A stretch of 64,000 nt of DNA from Brachionus manjavacas (Eukaryota > Rotifera > Eurotatoria > Ploima > Brachionidae). Both the position numbers and the translations under genes were made by a program. Where the stretch lies: positions 1,617,501 to 1,681,500 of the forward strand of contig JAHQIY010000007.1 of NCBI GenBank assembly GCA_019054805.1. Direction: 5' to 3'. Shown in pieces: positions 13,701 through 24,847 of this stretch. The stretch's first letter is position 1. Every line of letters starts with the position of its first letter. Below the pieces are notes generated by a model, which searched no databases, was not told where the DNA came from, and worked only from the letters and a program-made list of their open reading frames with translations.

Positions 13701-14444
13701 TGCAGGGAGTTCGATGAGAGATTGAGGTCTTCTTGTAAATAGTTTGAGGGGTACAAACCAACCATCTGAGAGTCGTCTACACTTATTTTCCACCAGCCAT
13801 CTCCGAATTTTTCCAAAACAGTCACTTTAGTGCCCACGCTCAGTGTAAGCTCGTCTGGTCTTGATTAAAAAAGTCTAAATGTTAATTGCTTAGAGAAAAG
13901 CTTTTTTAAATTGATTACTTGGCCGAGTTGTATTTGTGTTTTACAAGCGCGCGGATGGCGCCTGCGTTTTCGCTTCTGATCGTCGAATTAGACGAAACAG
14001 ACGAGTTCAATTGATTGTTGACGGGAGACGATTGCATTTTTTGAGCATTTTCGCAGTTATTTGAAGTCAAGGTTTGCAGTTTTTTCGGAATTATTTTTTC
14101 CAACAAAGACTTTTTCTCTTTTTTTACATAATTTGAAGGCACGTATCTTTAATTAATAATTTTTTTTAATAAAAATAAAAAATCTATTAAAAGTTGAACA
14201 GAAAAAATTTTATTAAAGAGAAAAAAAAGTACCCTGTTTGATCGGTGTCGGTTTTGCGGACAAACCACCAGTTCTTTGAATTGTCCATGAGGACTAGACG
14301 CTCGCCCTTTTTTAAATCAAGTTCGTTTGGTTCTTTTGACTTGTAGTCGAACTTGGCAATTAAAATCACATTTGTGGCGTTCAAATTCAACGTGGCTAGT
14401 GCATTTGTTATTGTTGACTGATTTGTCGATGTAGTAGCTGCCAT
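7754..14444 (-). CDS. NCK: Nck/Dock-type SH3-SH3-SH3-SH2 adaptor
   Basis: Five exons fit: 14233-14444, 13919-14146, 13691-13859, 13127-13642 and 7754-7981, giving 451 codons (450 residues; vertebrate Nck is about 377). SH3-1 (about 25-78) carries AKFDYKSKEPNELDL and KNWWFVRK and ends GYVPSNYV across a splice. SH3-2 (about 130-190) has ALVKHKYNS, GDGWWKI and GLYPSNYL. SH3-3 (about 254-318) has IYPFKAS and SWLKVF. SH2 (about 346-437) starts WYFGNI, holds the phosphotyrosine pocket YLVRDSD, and ends LYLVKPF. Nck links phosphotyrosine on receptors to actin regulators bound by its SH3 domains. The last intron (7982-13126, 5.1 kb) cuts the SH2 domain just after VRDSD and holds transposon remains. 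The other introns are short. Joining the distant last exon rests on phase and on the domain continuing exactly. Confidence 0.9.
8641..8830 (+). mobile_element. SWIM zinc-finger fragment of a transposase
   Basis: An open stretch inside the Nck intron, antisense to it, translates to ITGWYCGCKSSSRVYGACTH followed by VTSVLKFMG. The CxC...CxH spacing is that of a SWIM zinc finger, which sits near the C-terminus of MULE-type and related transposases. No other part of a transposase was found nearby. Read as a transposon relic. Confidence 0.55.
10055..10155. repeat. Tandem repeat, about 30 bases x 3
   Basis: Three consecutive units containing TTAATTGACATTAAAAATTA followed by ATTGAAACTA, just upstream of the element's TATA box. 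Inside the transposon at 9871-11174, so it may be a transposase or promoter repeat. Confidence 0.75.
10197..10204 (+). promoter_or_regulatory. TATA box of the transposon relic
   Basis: TATATAAG stands 47 bases before the ATG at 10251, with an A-rich leader between. Position and spacing suit a basal promoter for the element's decayed gene. Confidence 0.45.
11183..13102. other. Rest of the large Nck intron
   Basis: No coding exon seen. Near 12613-12755 two arms related by TAGGTGATTTTAGC and GCTAAAAATCACCTA face each other and could fold, with no recognisable element ends. Otherwise simple AT-rich sequence. Confidence 0.4.
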
Positions 14445-14699
14445 TATGGATAAAAAACAACTGGTCTCGAAGAAAAAAAACAAACCTATTTTATTGTACT
14501 CATTTATCTAAAAAAGAAAGTAAATTGAAATTTTACGAAAACTAATCTTTTTGCTTATTTTATCCTAGTGATTAATAAAATATTGCTCGATGTTTTTTTT
14601 TCTAGTTTTTTTTTTTTTTCTAGTGAGAAAAATCTGTTTAGGATCAATACGCATCTAAAGCAAAGCAATAATTTTTAATAGTAAGACTTTCGATTTAAA

Positions 14700-14757
14700 C
14701 GAAAAAACCTATTGAGAATTGTTTTCTTAGTATTTTCACTCGATAGGTTTTTTTGCA
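14700..14757. other. Hairpin upstream of Nck
   Basis: GAAAAAACCTATTGAG and CTCGATAGGTTTTTTT pair across a loop of about 24 bases, leaving one mismatch in a stem of about 16 pairs. It lies 260 bases before the Nck start codon. Could be a MITE core or a small structured RNA. No homologue recognised. Confidence 0.35.
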
Positions 14758-15240
14758 TCGAAATGCTCTAGGTTTCTAATTTAGTAAAACAAACAAATGG
14801 TCACACTTGATTTGGTATTCAAATTTTGAGATGGATACAAATCAAATGCGATTATCTCTCACGGGTTGTACTAGTCGAGTCAGCGCATCCAACAACACCT
14901 ACAATGTTGATTAATATGTCAAGCAAATTGGTTATGGATTAAGTCTTTATCTTAGATCAATAGCTTTCATTTTACTTGGAATTTTTTACCTAATTTGCAA
15001 AATTAGCGAAATTTTTTATGAATATTAGCCGAAGTCTATTTGGACTCAATCTGTAATGTAGTTGATTTAGTTAACATGATTAATGTCTATTAACATCTAA
15101 ATTTGAATAAAAGAAATTCGCACTGACAAATAATTTGTCTTAAATGATACTTTGTGTCTTGCTATTTGAAATCTAATACCGCGACTTAAATTATTCCACC
15201 AGCAAATGGTTAGGCCACTCTTCGTTAGGTAACTTTTATC

Positions 15241-15290
15241 TTTATTTATTTGTTTATCTGTGCCGATCTATAGCTCCTCCAGATTAAAAA
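15241..15290 (+). repeat. Dispersed 49-base module, copy 2
   Basis: Same module as 1142-1190 (TTTGTTTATCTGTGCCGATC, then TAGCTCCTCCAGATTAAAAA). It directly abuts the LINE fragment that begins near 15291. Confidence 0.6.
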
Positions 15291-16360
15291 ATAATAATAA
15301 AAATAAAATAAATTTATCAAATGGTTTGAACAATAAATGTGAAAAATATACTGACGATACAAAAATTTTATCAATAATTTACATTATAAACGACAATTAT
15401 TCACTTCAAAAAAATTTAGATTTTATCTCAAGTTTGTCTCTTACTTGGTCTCTTACTTGGTCTCTTACTTGGTCTCTTGATTTAAATATCGAAAAATTCA
15501 AACTATGATTATACCACTTTCAATAAATGCGCTACAAAGAAATTTTACAAGATAACTGTCGAAAAAGATTTAGGTACAGTGCCGGAAATTAACTTGTCAC
15601 ATCATATCATTTGATATCATTTTTTTTAACTTTCCTCATATCAGCTGATATCAACTTTTATCATTTGATATCAGATAATACCAGGTGAATTTAAATTTGA
15701 ATTTCTACATGTAAATAATTTTTTTTCCTGATATTAGCTGATATCAGTTGATATCAAATCATAACACCTGATATCAAATGATATGATGTGACAAGTTAAC
15801 TTCCGACACTGTATCTATGTCCAAAATGACTTGAAATGGAAGAATCAAGTAAGATATGTACAAGTCGTGGGAATCGCATTTTAGGAATGATATCAAAAAG
15901 CTTCAAGAAATTAAATTAAGACTCATTAAGAATGTTATACACAGCGCTTTGGACTAGAAAAAGTACAGAGAAGAACAACAAGGATAATCCCTGTACTCCG
16001 GAAATATGAGTACATCAAAATACTTGAGCTGTTAAATCTAACTGATCTCAAAGTGAGACTTATGAGGGGTGATTTAATTCAGATTTTTAAAGTAATAAAT
16101 GGTTTTAAAATTGTTAACCTTACCAATGGAATCAATTTTTCACCTAATCAGATGTACAACTTGAGGAAACATGCAAAATGTTTGGTAAGAAAAGAAGTGA
16201 AACGCTGTATGCAACGCTTCAATTTCTTAACAAACTGAGTGGTTAATGATTAGAATAGCCTTCCTCAAGAGATTGTAAATTCAAGAAGTATTTACTGCCA
16301 TAGCTTTATTTAAGCTTAACCCGAATGGGTCGCAGTATTTGTTACTACTACTACTAAAAG
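15291..16360 (+). mobile_element. LINE (CR1/Jockey-like) fragment, split by a MITE
   Basis: Decayed reverse transcriptase C-terminal half. The reading starts near the catalytic YTDD-type motif (EKYTDDTKILSIIYIINDNY), runs through LQKNLDFISSLSLTWSL, and after the inserted MITE (15577-15811) resumes with VQNDLKWKNQVRY. Further on it reads VQRRTTRIIPVLRKYEYIK, RLMRGDLIQIFKVINGF and NSLPQEIVNS. It ends at a run of TAC/ACT triplets near 16345, as does the LINE at 34273. Frameshifts and stops are frequent. A 12-base unit encoding Ser-Leu-Thr-Trp is repeated about 3.5 times at 15436-15478. An old, 5'-truncated insertion. Confidence 0.75.
15577..15811. mobile_element. Palindromic TA-type MITE, copy 2 (GATATC-rich)
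   Basis: Starts CAGTGCCGGAAATTAACTTG and ends with its near reverse complement. TA lies immediately outside both ends (15575-15576 and 15812-15813). It interrupts the LINE frame between KDLG and VQNDLKW, so it inserted after the LINE. The interior is again an inverted array of GATATC words. Confidence 0.85.
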
Positions 16361-17911
16361 TAAAATAATTTAAAATATTATATAAAAGAAAATTAAAATA
16401 GCTTGAAAAATTAATGACAGGTGCAACATGTTTAAGTTTTGAACAGGTCAGGAAAAAAGAAGAAATTGTAAGAAAGTAACAGAAAGGAGTTGGATATTTG
16501 ATAAATCTTGATGCAAAACCTTCTCTATATTCTTCAACCAGTCTGACGACCAATGGAATAGAATGACTCAATCCTGCCCCAACACATCTCTCACTCAACT
16601 CAAAAAATCGATTCGAGATTGCAGGTAATTTTAACCGTGTTTAAAACCTAGCGATCTAAAATGTTGGAAGAAGTGTCGAATTTTAAATTTTGAATTAGGA
16701 TTAACTATATTCTTTTGATATTAGTTTTTGAGAATGAATTTAAACATGGGAACCTATAATTCAAAATGGATCCAACTAGCGATTTATAAAGGTTTCCTAA
16801 TTTTTAATAATTTAGAACCCATTTTTATTCGATAGAATTTTCATTAAAACGAGCCTTGAACAATAGTCTAATATCTTACCTTCCTTTGTTTTTGGTAATG
16901 GACTCTTAAAAATTTCTTTCAATTACTTCTGGTATAGAATAAATCTAAAATTTTCAATTTGCCAGTATTGATATTCGAAAATTTTCTTTAGTAAAAATCA
17001 GAAATAACTTTATTTAAAACATAATTAAAATCTTTTGAAGCTTTTAGTCTGAAAATCTCATAAAATTTGAGGAACGCTGATGATGCTGATACATTCAAAA
17101 ATAGATCCAAATGATGATCAAATCAGCAAAACTTTATTAATTTTTAATTAAATAACTTTAATAATATAAAAAAAACATTTTTTGAAAAATAATAGTAGCT
17201 AATCGGTCATCTCGAAAATCGTAGCTATGCCACTGATCTGATATTGTCTATTTTTAGATAGCAGTCTATCCAAAAATTATGCTAAAAGCTCGTAACTTAT
17301 CTCGTTGAAACATCAGATATTTCAAAATTTATTACTCTAAGACTGTTTTTGTTTATATCTGCACTAATTAACGATCAACTTAATACTATTAATGTATAGT
17401 CCATAAACAAAACACTTAATAAGATTAAAGATAGTATATATTCTTTAATCAAATTTTGTATTTTTACAACTATAAATAAAAAAGTAATATCGTCATAAAT
17501 CTATTTTTTTCTTTTTGATTCTTATGCTATTTTAAGATAAGTTCGGGAGCCTAGTTTTTAATATTAATTCAATTATTTTCAAGTATCCAGACAATAATTC
17601 ATATCAATATACAGTTAATGTTTTTAGTCTAAGATTATCTACTAAATCTTGAATTTTATATTATAATTTTTTAACTGATTTTGCATGGATTCAAATTTAA
17701 AGCTTATTGTGATTTTTTTACTTAAGTTCATTATTTAATTATAAAATTTACAGAACTTAAGCTACTCCTGTTTGAAATAAAATAGTTGAAATTAAATCAT
17801 AGGTTCAGAATTTAATTAACCAAAAATTATCAAATTTTTAAATCATAATTTAGTTTAAAAATCATTTACCTCCTATTTTTATTTTAAACATATTTCAGTA
17901 CCTTTTTTTTT
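16361..17911. other. Gene-free stretch
   Basis: No gene supported. At 16490-16598 the minus strand has an open piece (LSERCVGAGLSHSIPLVVRL, then VEEYREGFASRF) of uneven, protein-like composition that I cannot assign. It may be a relic of the neighbouring repeats. The rest is AT-rich with nothing recognisable. Confidence 0.4.
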
Positions 17912-17923
17912 GGACTCCTTAAT

Positions 17924-18222
17924 AATAATTGTCCCTATTCTATCCTAGTGGATAATGAAGAGGCACTTATCTCCTTTTCAAGTACCTTTTTTTGAGCCAC
18001 GGCTCCGATCTTAGACATAGGCTACTGCATCGAGTTGATCATCTACACCGCAATTATTACCCAAACCAAACTGGCCCCCCTATTTTTATGATGAAAGATG
18101 TTTAAACATTCGCCTCGTATTGCAGAGATATATTGAAGATTTTTCACCCTCAGCGGGTTTTTAACCTTCGATCCTCTGCTTGCATGACTAACACGCAAAC
18201 TATTCGGCTATACGGGCTTTCC
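17924..18222 (-). mobile_element. tRNA-derived SINE with 12-base target duplication
   Basis: Full-length copy on the minus strand, about 299 bases, bounded by direct repeats GGACTCCTTAAT at 17912-17923 and 18223-18234. Read on its own strand it begins GCCCGTATAGCCGAAT, which includes an RNA polymerase III A-box-like TAGCCGAATAG. A weak B-box-like GGATCGAAGG follows about 40 bases on. The body ends in CCTAGTGGATA-type sequence before a short tail. It is colinear with the copies at 25757 and 42231. Confidence 0.85.
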
Positions 18223-18234
18223 GGACTCCTTAAT

Positions 18235-20464
18235 GGTATGAATTATTAAATTAAAGAATAATCTAATATTTAATAAAATAATATTCTGTATTATTCTTTA
18301 TTAAATAAAATTCAATAATCTAACTAATGCTTAACTTTACCAAATTTCAATATAATCTTATTTTTGAATGTGTGGTGGGTGTATATCTTAAACCTGATCT
18401 ATGTTTTAAACATTCTTCGCTTAAATTAATAAGTGCCTCTTTTGCCAAGTACGGTTTGAACCAGCAAATTGAACTTAATCTTATTTTTTTGCAAAACCAA
18501 TAAGCATGCTAATAATCCAAACAAATCTTGTTGTTTTGTAAGGCTCTTATTTTATTATTTTATGACTGCCTTATTTTATTCTACGATTCATGTATTCTAA
18601 AACCGAAAGTAATAACAAAAGATAAAGTTATTCAAAAAAATTCGATCACAAGTTCCCCTATTATCGGCTAGAATGGAAAAGGGACAAAATATTAAATTCG
18701 ATCAACCTTTACTTACTTTATTAAAATTAAATCATAGTTAATTTAATTGAAATTCTGAATTCGGTTTAGTCAAAAAAAAACTGTTTCCAAGATACCATTT
18801 AAGATGTAAAATGAATTTTTATTTTAAAATTCTTAAAAAATACGCTCTAAGGTGTCTTTGATTATAGGTACTTACTTAAATTCTATGACAAATATGATTT
18901 TTTAAAAAATTATCCTTTTAAATTAAAACTTTAGCCCCTTAATGAAATTAAATTAATATCATCTTTTTTATTTTACAAATATTTGTTAAGAATTATTTAT
19001 AAAATAAGAACGTTTATCTATAAATTATAAAGCTTTCTTTTATCTTTTAATTTTTTTAATTTTCTGTTTCAAAATAGAAAAAATAAAATTTTTAAAACAA
19101 ATTTTTGGTAAATTTAATGAAATTAAACCTTAAAAAGAAATTTAAATTTTCACTAATTGAAGAAATTAAAAAAATTGATATCAAAAATTTAAATCAAATA
19201 TTCAAATCTAGATTTAACAAAAAAATTAAAGATTAATAGCAAAAAGCAAAGTCAGTCGTTTTAGCCCATAATAAGAAATTGCACATAGTATTTGCAAAAG
19301 CTCAGAGGTTTGAACGAATAATTTTTTTGTTTAGGTCCTATATTTAAAAAAGTAATATCTTTTAAATATTCAATGAATATTTAATTAAAGCAAACAAAGG
19401 TAAAACTTTAAAAATATTTAAATTAAATAACTGGATTTATTAATAAAAAATAACCAATTTTTCAAATTTAAAATAAAAAATTCAAAAAAATCTTTCAAAA
19501 AATTTTGAAAATTGAATTTTTAATTCAAATAAAAATTATTTTTCTAATTAAAGCTTTGATATCAGTTCTGATACCTCTTATAAAAAAAGCAACAAAAATA
19601 ATTTTTTCACTCTGAACACATCCGTTTTTGCTTATGAAAAATTATTTTTTTGATAAAATTGAATTTTCACCGTCAATTTGGTGAACAATTATTATAAAAA
19701 TTAAGAAGAATCAAAAAAAAATTCATCTTTTGTTTAAAATTTTTTTAGAATTTATTTTTATTTTATTTGCTTTTTATTGATGCTAATTATTACTTGAAAT
19801 TTTCTTGAGATGCTAGATTCTTAATTTTAGGGATTCATAAGTACAATTCTTTAGATGAAAGAATTTATTGAGTACTTATGACCTTGTTCAACTTACAAAA
19901 ATATTTATAGAATTTGTTTATTTGTAATTCTATAAGTGTACTGTTTCCTAATCAAGAAAACAAAGTAAGCAATAAAATGGCTTGCTTCAAAACGTAGCTT
20001 GAAAATTTTTAAAATAAAAATAGATTTTTTTAAATTCATAAACTCATAGACACAAAAACTGAAGTTAAATTGTCTAAAAATTTCTAGAGGTGATTAATTT
20101 CTTACTATTTTATTATAATTAAAACAACATTGAATCTTTAATTGAACAATAATTATCTAAAACTCGATAAATCGTAGTCAATATCAAAGATTAAAATATT
20201 AAAAAATTAATAATCGCAATACAAAATCCATAAAAAAAATTATTTTAACTCCCAATTTAAAGAAATGATAATAAATTTTCAATTTAAATTTGAAAGAACC
20301 TAAAAAAAAATTCCAAAAAATGGTTAAATTAATTTTGCATTTGAAAATTTCGTGAGCATTCACTAATGAAATAATAAAAATTTTTCATTTCCCAAATTTT
20401 GAATATTTAATAAACTAAATTTTGATTATTTTTAAAAACATTTTTTCATATTTTTCGGTCAAAA
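18235..20464. other. Gene-free AT-rich stretch upstream of IK
   Basis: No coding sequence or element delimited. Around 18655-18690 a short piece resembles the 3' tail of the SINE (CTAGAATGGAAAAGGGACAA). The last few hundred bases should contain the IK promoter, but no TATA box stands out in such AT-rich DNA. Confidence 0.4.
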
Positions 20465-22898
20465 ATGAGCAGTAATTTTTAAACTTACCTTATCTAATAA
20501 TTATTTTAAAAAAACTCCTCAATTTAAGACAACAATTTTGCAAATCCACAAGCTCCATCAAACTATGTCCATCCACAAAAAGACGATTCCGGGTAATTTA
20601 AATTATCGCAGATTTTTTCATAACATCTCATAATATTTGCCAAATCAGGCCTATGACAAATGAAGATTTTCGCAAACTTTTAATGACACCTTCAATCCAT
20701 ACTGTTCGATCACAAACAGCACCTCAAACTGTCCGTGGGTCCATTAATTCAGTCAAAAAGTATTCTTAAACCAACCATTATGTGTATTAGGTATGAAAAA
20801 ATATTTAAATAGGAAGAAATTAACTGGAGAAGCGGCTGAGAAAAGAAAGGAAAAAAAATTATACTATGCAGCACTAGTCAAAGAGTCACAGGAAAAGCAA
20901 AAAGAACTTGCAGAGAAATATCGAGATCGTGCCAAAGAACGAAGAGAAAAAGAAAAAGATGGTGAAAACGAGCTCGATCAAACTGAACTATTACAAACTG
21001 GTTATCGAGCAGTCGCTCCCGGTTTTAGCTTGTAAATAAATTTTAAATAAAAAAATTTTAATTAATATAAAATTTAAAAATAATATAGAACTGATAACGC
21101 TGAGCGAAGGCGTCAAATAATTGAAGAGTCAAAATATCTAGGTGGAGATCTTGAGCATACACATTTAGTTAAAGGTCTTGACTATGCCTTATTGCAGAAA
21201 ATACGGGAGCAAAGCAAGCCAGAAGAGCAGCAGTTTGAAGAAGATAATGAGACACTCGAGACAGAAATACTAAAGAAAAAATTACAACAAGAAATTGATG
21301 AAGAGGGCTCAGAGGAAGATGAAATTGAAAATGAGGATGATAAGATCAAAAGCAGTCTCAAGCCTAAAATTTTACCCAAAACCCAGACTGCTGCGCTAGC
21401 GGCAGCTCTAAACAAATCTCTCGACTCTCCGTTTGCTTTTAAAAAGTGAATATCTTTAGATTTTAGTTTTTTGAGTATGAATGATTTTTAAAGGAAATTA
21501 GAAGCTGGTAAAAGTGTCCAAGATTCAAAGAGTAAAAAATTGGATCAAGATGAAAGTGAAGAATCTGTCGGAGAAGACGGAAAAATCATTTTTAAGACAA
21601 AAACCGGCCGAAATGTATATCGAATACTTTTTGAGAACAATTTACCAAAGTCAAATGATCTATTCCTACCAAATCGAATGGCATATATTGTGGACTTGAA
21701 TGATGAAGAAACTGATGTACCCATTACTTCGATTAGAAGTAAAGCAGAATGCATAAATAACGAGGTTTGTAATTTTTTTTTATTTAAACCGTAAGAGAAA
21801 ACTACTGTTAGAAATGGAAACCTTCTTTTTAATTTAAAATTAATTTCTTTTATTGTAGAATATTTTTAAAATTATTTTAAGGAAAACGCCATTCTAACAA
21901 CAAATGATATTGTAATTAACAAATTAACTCAAATATTGTCTTACTTGAGACATGGAAAACGCGATGGAAAAAAATTGAAAAAAAAAGCTGTAAAAACAGA
22001 TGAAGTCGAAATTAAAAAAGATTTATCAAACGATTTAAGGTAGATTTAAAATTAAATTTTTAAAATTGGTGTTTAAATCAGCTTTATTTTAAGTATCTAT
22101 GATGATGTTGGCGATTATGTGCCAGATTTTACGAAAAAAAACAAATCCGAAGCAAAACAGTCCAAAACTAAAAATTATTTCGACATTGATAAAAATGTTA
22201 GATTAATGAGAAAATTTTTATCAAAAAATTTTTATTTGATCTTTCTAAGGAGGAACTACTAGTTCAAGCACCAACCGAAGAAGCAGCATCTGAATTCATC
22301 AGAAATATTAATCAAAAATATGCGAATAAAGAAGTTTGTTGTTGCATTATTTTATTTAACAAAATTTATTTTTTCTAAATTTTAAGTTGGAAACTGAAAA
22401 GAAAGAGGAAAAAAAAGCTGGAATGAATATTAGCTTTGATCCCGATTCATACGCGGAATGCTATCCGGGGTGAGATATTTAAGACTATTTTAATCTTATC
22501 TGGTTAAATAAATTCTTGTTAGAACAAACGCAGAAGAAGATGTAAATTTTGATTCTGATGAAGAAGCTGATTTTTCAAAAATGGATATGGGAAACAAAAA
22601 AGGACCGGTTAACAGATGGGATTTCGATACGAATGAAGAATATGGTAATTACATGAGTAATAAAGAAGCTTTGCCAAAGTAAGTCATTTATATTTTATTT
22701 TTAAGAGCTAATTTTTTATTTTAAAGAGCTGCTTTCCAATATGGAGTCAAAATGAACGAAGGTAGAAAGACAAGACGTGGTCAAAACGATCAAAAAGAAA
22801 AAGCCAAACTGGAAAAAGAGTGGGCTTCTATTTCAAAAATAATAGAAAAACGCAAAGCTGGTGAAAACTCAGGTGAATTCAAAAAGCCCAAATATTAA
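20465..22898 (+). CDS. IK: IK/RED splicing factor
   Basis: Twelve exons fit: 20465-20471, 20529-20592, 20649-20759, 20813-21031, 21089-21445, 21494-21764, 21882-22039, 22094-22196, 22250-22333, 22387-22469, 22523-22678 and 22727-22898, totalling 595 codons (594 residues; human IK is 557). IK (RED) is a spliceosomal B-complex protein that works with SMU1. Diagnostic stretches in order are MTNEDFRKLLMTP (about 25), ELAEKYRDRAKERR, GGDLEHTHLVKGLDYALLQK, GRNVYRILFENN, LPNRMAYIVDL, LTTNDIVINKLTQILSYLR, DVGDYVPDF, SYAECYPG, MDMGNKKGPVNRWDFDTNEE and KEALPKAAFQYGVKMNEGRK. Residues about 165-220 are an acidic, Glu-rich insert. Exon 1 codes only seven bases (ATG AGC A), supported by a clean donor and by NPQAP lining up with the family's NPLAP. 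Introns are 47-117 bases. Confidence 0.95.
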
Positions 22899-23373
22899 TT
22901 TGTTTTTTGTTCATTAAGTTTTAAAATTAAATCTAAATATTTTTGTAAATAAAAATTAAGACTAGTTTTTTTTTTTTTTAATTAATAAATCGTCCAATTT
23001 TATACAAATTGGTCTTTGAATATTTAAATGAAAATTTCTTCATCTAAAAATTAAAATTGTTTAATAAGAATTTTTTTCCCAAACCTGTTTTTGAAGTAGA
23101 ATAAAAACTTTTAAATGATTCAGAATATACATCTATTACAACTTACTTTCATTCAGTTTTTAAACTAGAAATTAGATTATAAGACTATTGAATCAAGTAT
23201 TTTACTCTATTAAAAATAAACGATGTTACGAAATTCAAAAAAAACAACATAGTGCGTCAATTTTAAAAACAAGTTATTTTATCAGATTTATTGACAAATA
23301 AAAACTCAAATTCAAAAATATAAAACGCCAATTTTAATTTTTAAATTTTAACCAAGCTTAAAAATCTGTACAA
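22899..23373. other. Intergenic spacer between IK and ATP1B
   Basis: Nothing recognisable. It should contain the IK 3' end and the promoter of the downstream gene. Confidence 0.4.
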
Positions 23374-24645
23374 ATGCCTGCTAAAAATTACGTCGAAGAA
23401 GAGGATGACAAGAAAGAATTATCTTTTAAAGAAAACAAGACTCGTTTTATAAAGACTAAGCTTAAAAAAGCTGGACTAGCCATTTGGAATAATAAGGAAA
23501 AAGAATTTTTTGGACGTGACAGTTTAAGTTGGAGTAAATTTATTTTGAAAATTCTCAAACTCAGTTAATTTAATTTAAATAATTTACCAAGCATATGTCA
23601 GCTTAATGTATTTTATTTATTATGGAGTTTTGGGAGGATTTAGCTGGGCCATGATTGCTATTTTCATGGGTATAACTAAATCCACTTATTTAACCCAACC
23701 GAAATATATAGGCACAAGTAGTCCTATATCATCTGATGGAAATATTTTTCCCGGTATGGGCATGAGACCTCATATTGGAGCAGGACCATCTGAAATAGAG
23801 TTTAAAATGTTAAATTCAAATGATTACAAAAAATATGTTGAAAATCTTGATATTATTCTAAGAGGTTTTTTTATTAAATTCTTAAATTATTACTTAAAAA
23901 TTTTACTTTTAAAAGATTATAAAAATAATAATGATGTAAAACATAATTGCGAATCAATAGAAAATGATATCTTGAATCAAAAAAATTCTTCTGATTGTTA
24001 TGATTTTAAAAACTTCTTAAATAAATTAAACTGTTCAAGAAACGAGTCTTTTGGGTTTTCGAGTGGTTCACCTTGCGTGCTTTTAAAGCTAAATCAAGTA
24101 AAATATAAAAATATTTTTCTAAATTATTTTAAAGGCTAGATTTTTAAAGATTTTTTCTTGGGAGCCAGGAAATGTGAAATTTCCTTTGTTCGAAAATGTT
24201 CACCAGAATTCATGTGAAATTGAAAAATTTAATGAAAAAAAAAAACAAATTGAATCATATATTTTTCAGTTGTAGAGGCGAGGTAAATTAGAAAAAAAGA
24301 AAAAAAAAGCGAAATCATTATAAATTCTCTTAATTTAGACTGAAAGCGATAATCAAAATATAAACTGGATTAAATACGGCTCACCTAAAGAAGACAATTC
24401 ATGCTTTGGCGCCATTCCGTTTTACTTTTATCCATACAGGTAGAAATTTTTCTTGAGTTAAATTTTAATCTAAGAATATTTTTAGGAATGAAGAAAACTA
24501 TATTCAGCCTTTGGTAATTGTAAAATTAAATGTCAAACAGAATCAAAAAATTATGATCAAATGTGATGCATGGGCAGAAAATATTATAAGAGACTCAAAA
24601 AAAGGTTATGGATCGATCATATTTTCCTTAAAAATTACATCTTAA
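23374..24645 (+). CDS. ATP1B: Na,K-ATPase beta subunit, with an apparent one-base frameshift
   Basis: Six exons fit: 23374-23533, 23592-23864, 23916-24097, 24135-24282, 24339-24439 and 24486-24645, about 340 residues. The N-terminal cytosolic part holds FFGRDSLSW. One membrane segment follows (LMYFIYYGVLGGFSWAMIAI), then a cysteine-bearing ectodomain (CYDFKNFLNKLNC, GSPCVLLKLN, GAIPFYFYPYRNEENYIQPL, IKCDAWAENI). This is the type II glycoprotein that folds and traffics the alpha subunit. Exon 4 carries one base too many. The frame runs to ESYIFQ, then stops, whereas removing one base near 24268 gives the family's Ser-Cys-x-Gly-Glu site and restores phase with exon 5. A splice explanation (acceptor TTTTTCAG) would delete a conserved section. 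Assembly error, or a recently broken gene. The exon 2 acceptor was chosen at 23592 because it keeps the frame open. Confidence 0.9.
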
Positions 24646-24847
24646 TCAATCATTGTCACCTAATTTAACTTCTTGTTTATTCTAATTCAAGATGAAAATA
24701 AAATTTTTGAAAATTTTAGCTTTTTAAAAAAAATTTTATTTTATGAACAAAAAGATAAAAAAATAAATTTTCTGGGGAGATAAATATTGAATCAATAGCT
24801 TCATTTAGAATTTTTGCAAAGCCAATGGTTTCTAAAATAAAAAATTG

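Noticed and set aside
16281-16598. Minus-strand frame with SERCVGAGLSHSIPLVVRLV as a gene
   Set aside because: Short, overlaps the LINE tail, no homologue recognised, and turns into AT-rich noise after about 40 residues.
21182-21415. Minus-strand Ser-rich frame opposite IK exon 5
   Set aside because: Antisense image of the Glu/Lys-rich IK insert.
24098-24270. An extra intron ending at TTTTTCAG in ATP1B exon 4
   Set aside because: The only phase-correct donor would delete the conserved NSCEIEKF...IESYIF segment, so a one-base error explains the data better.
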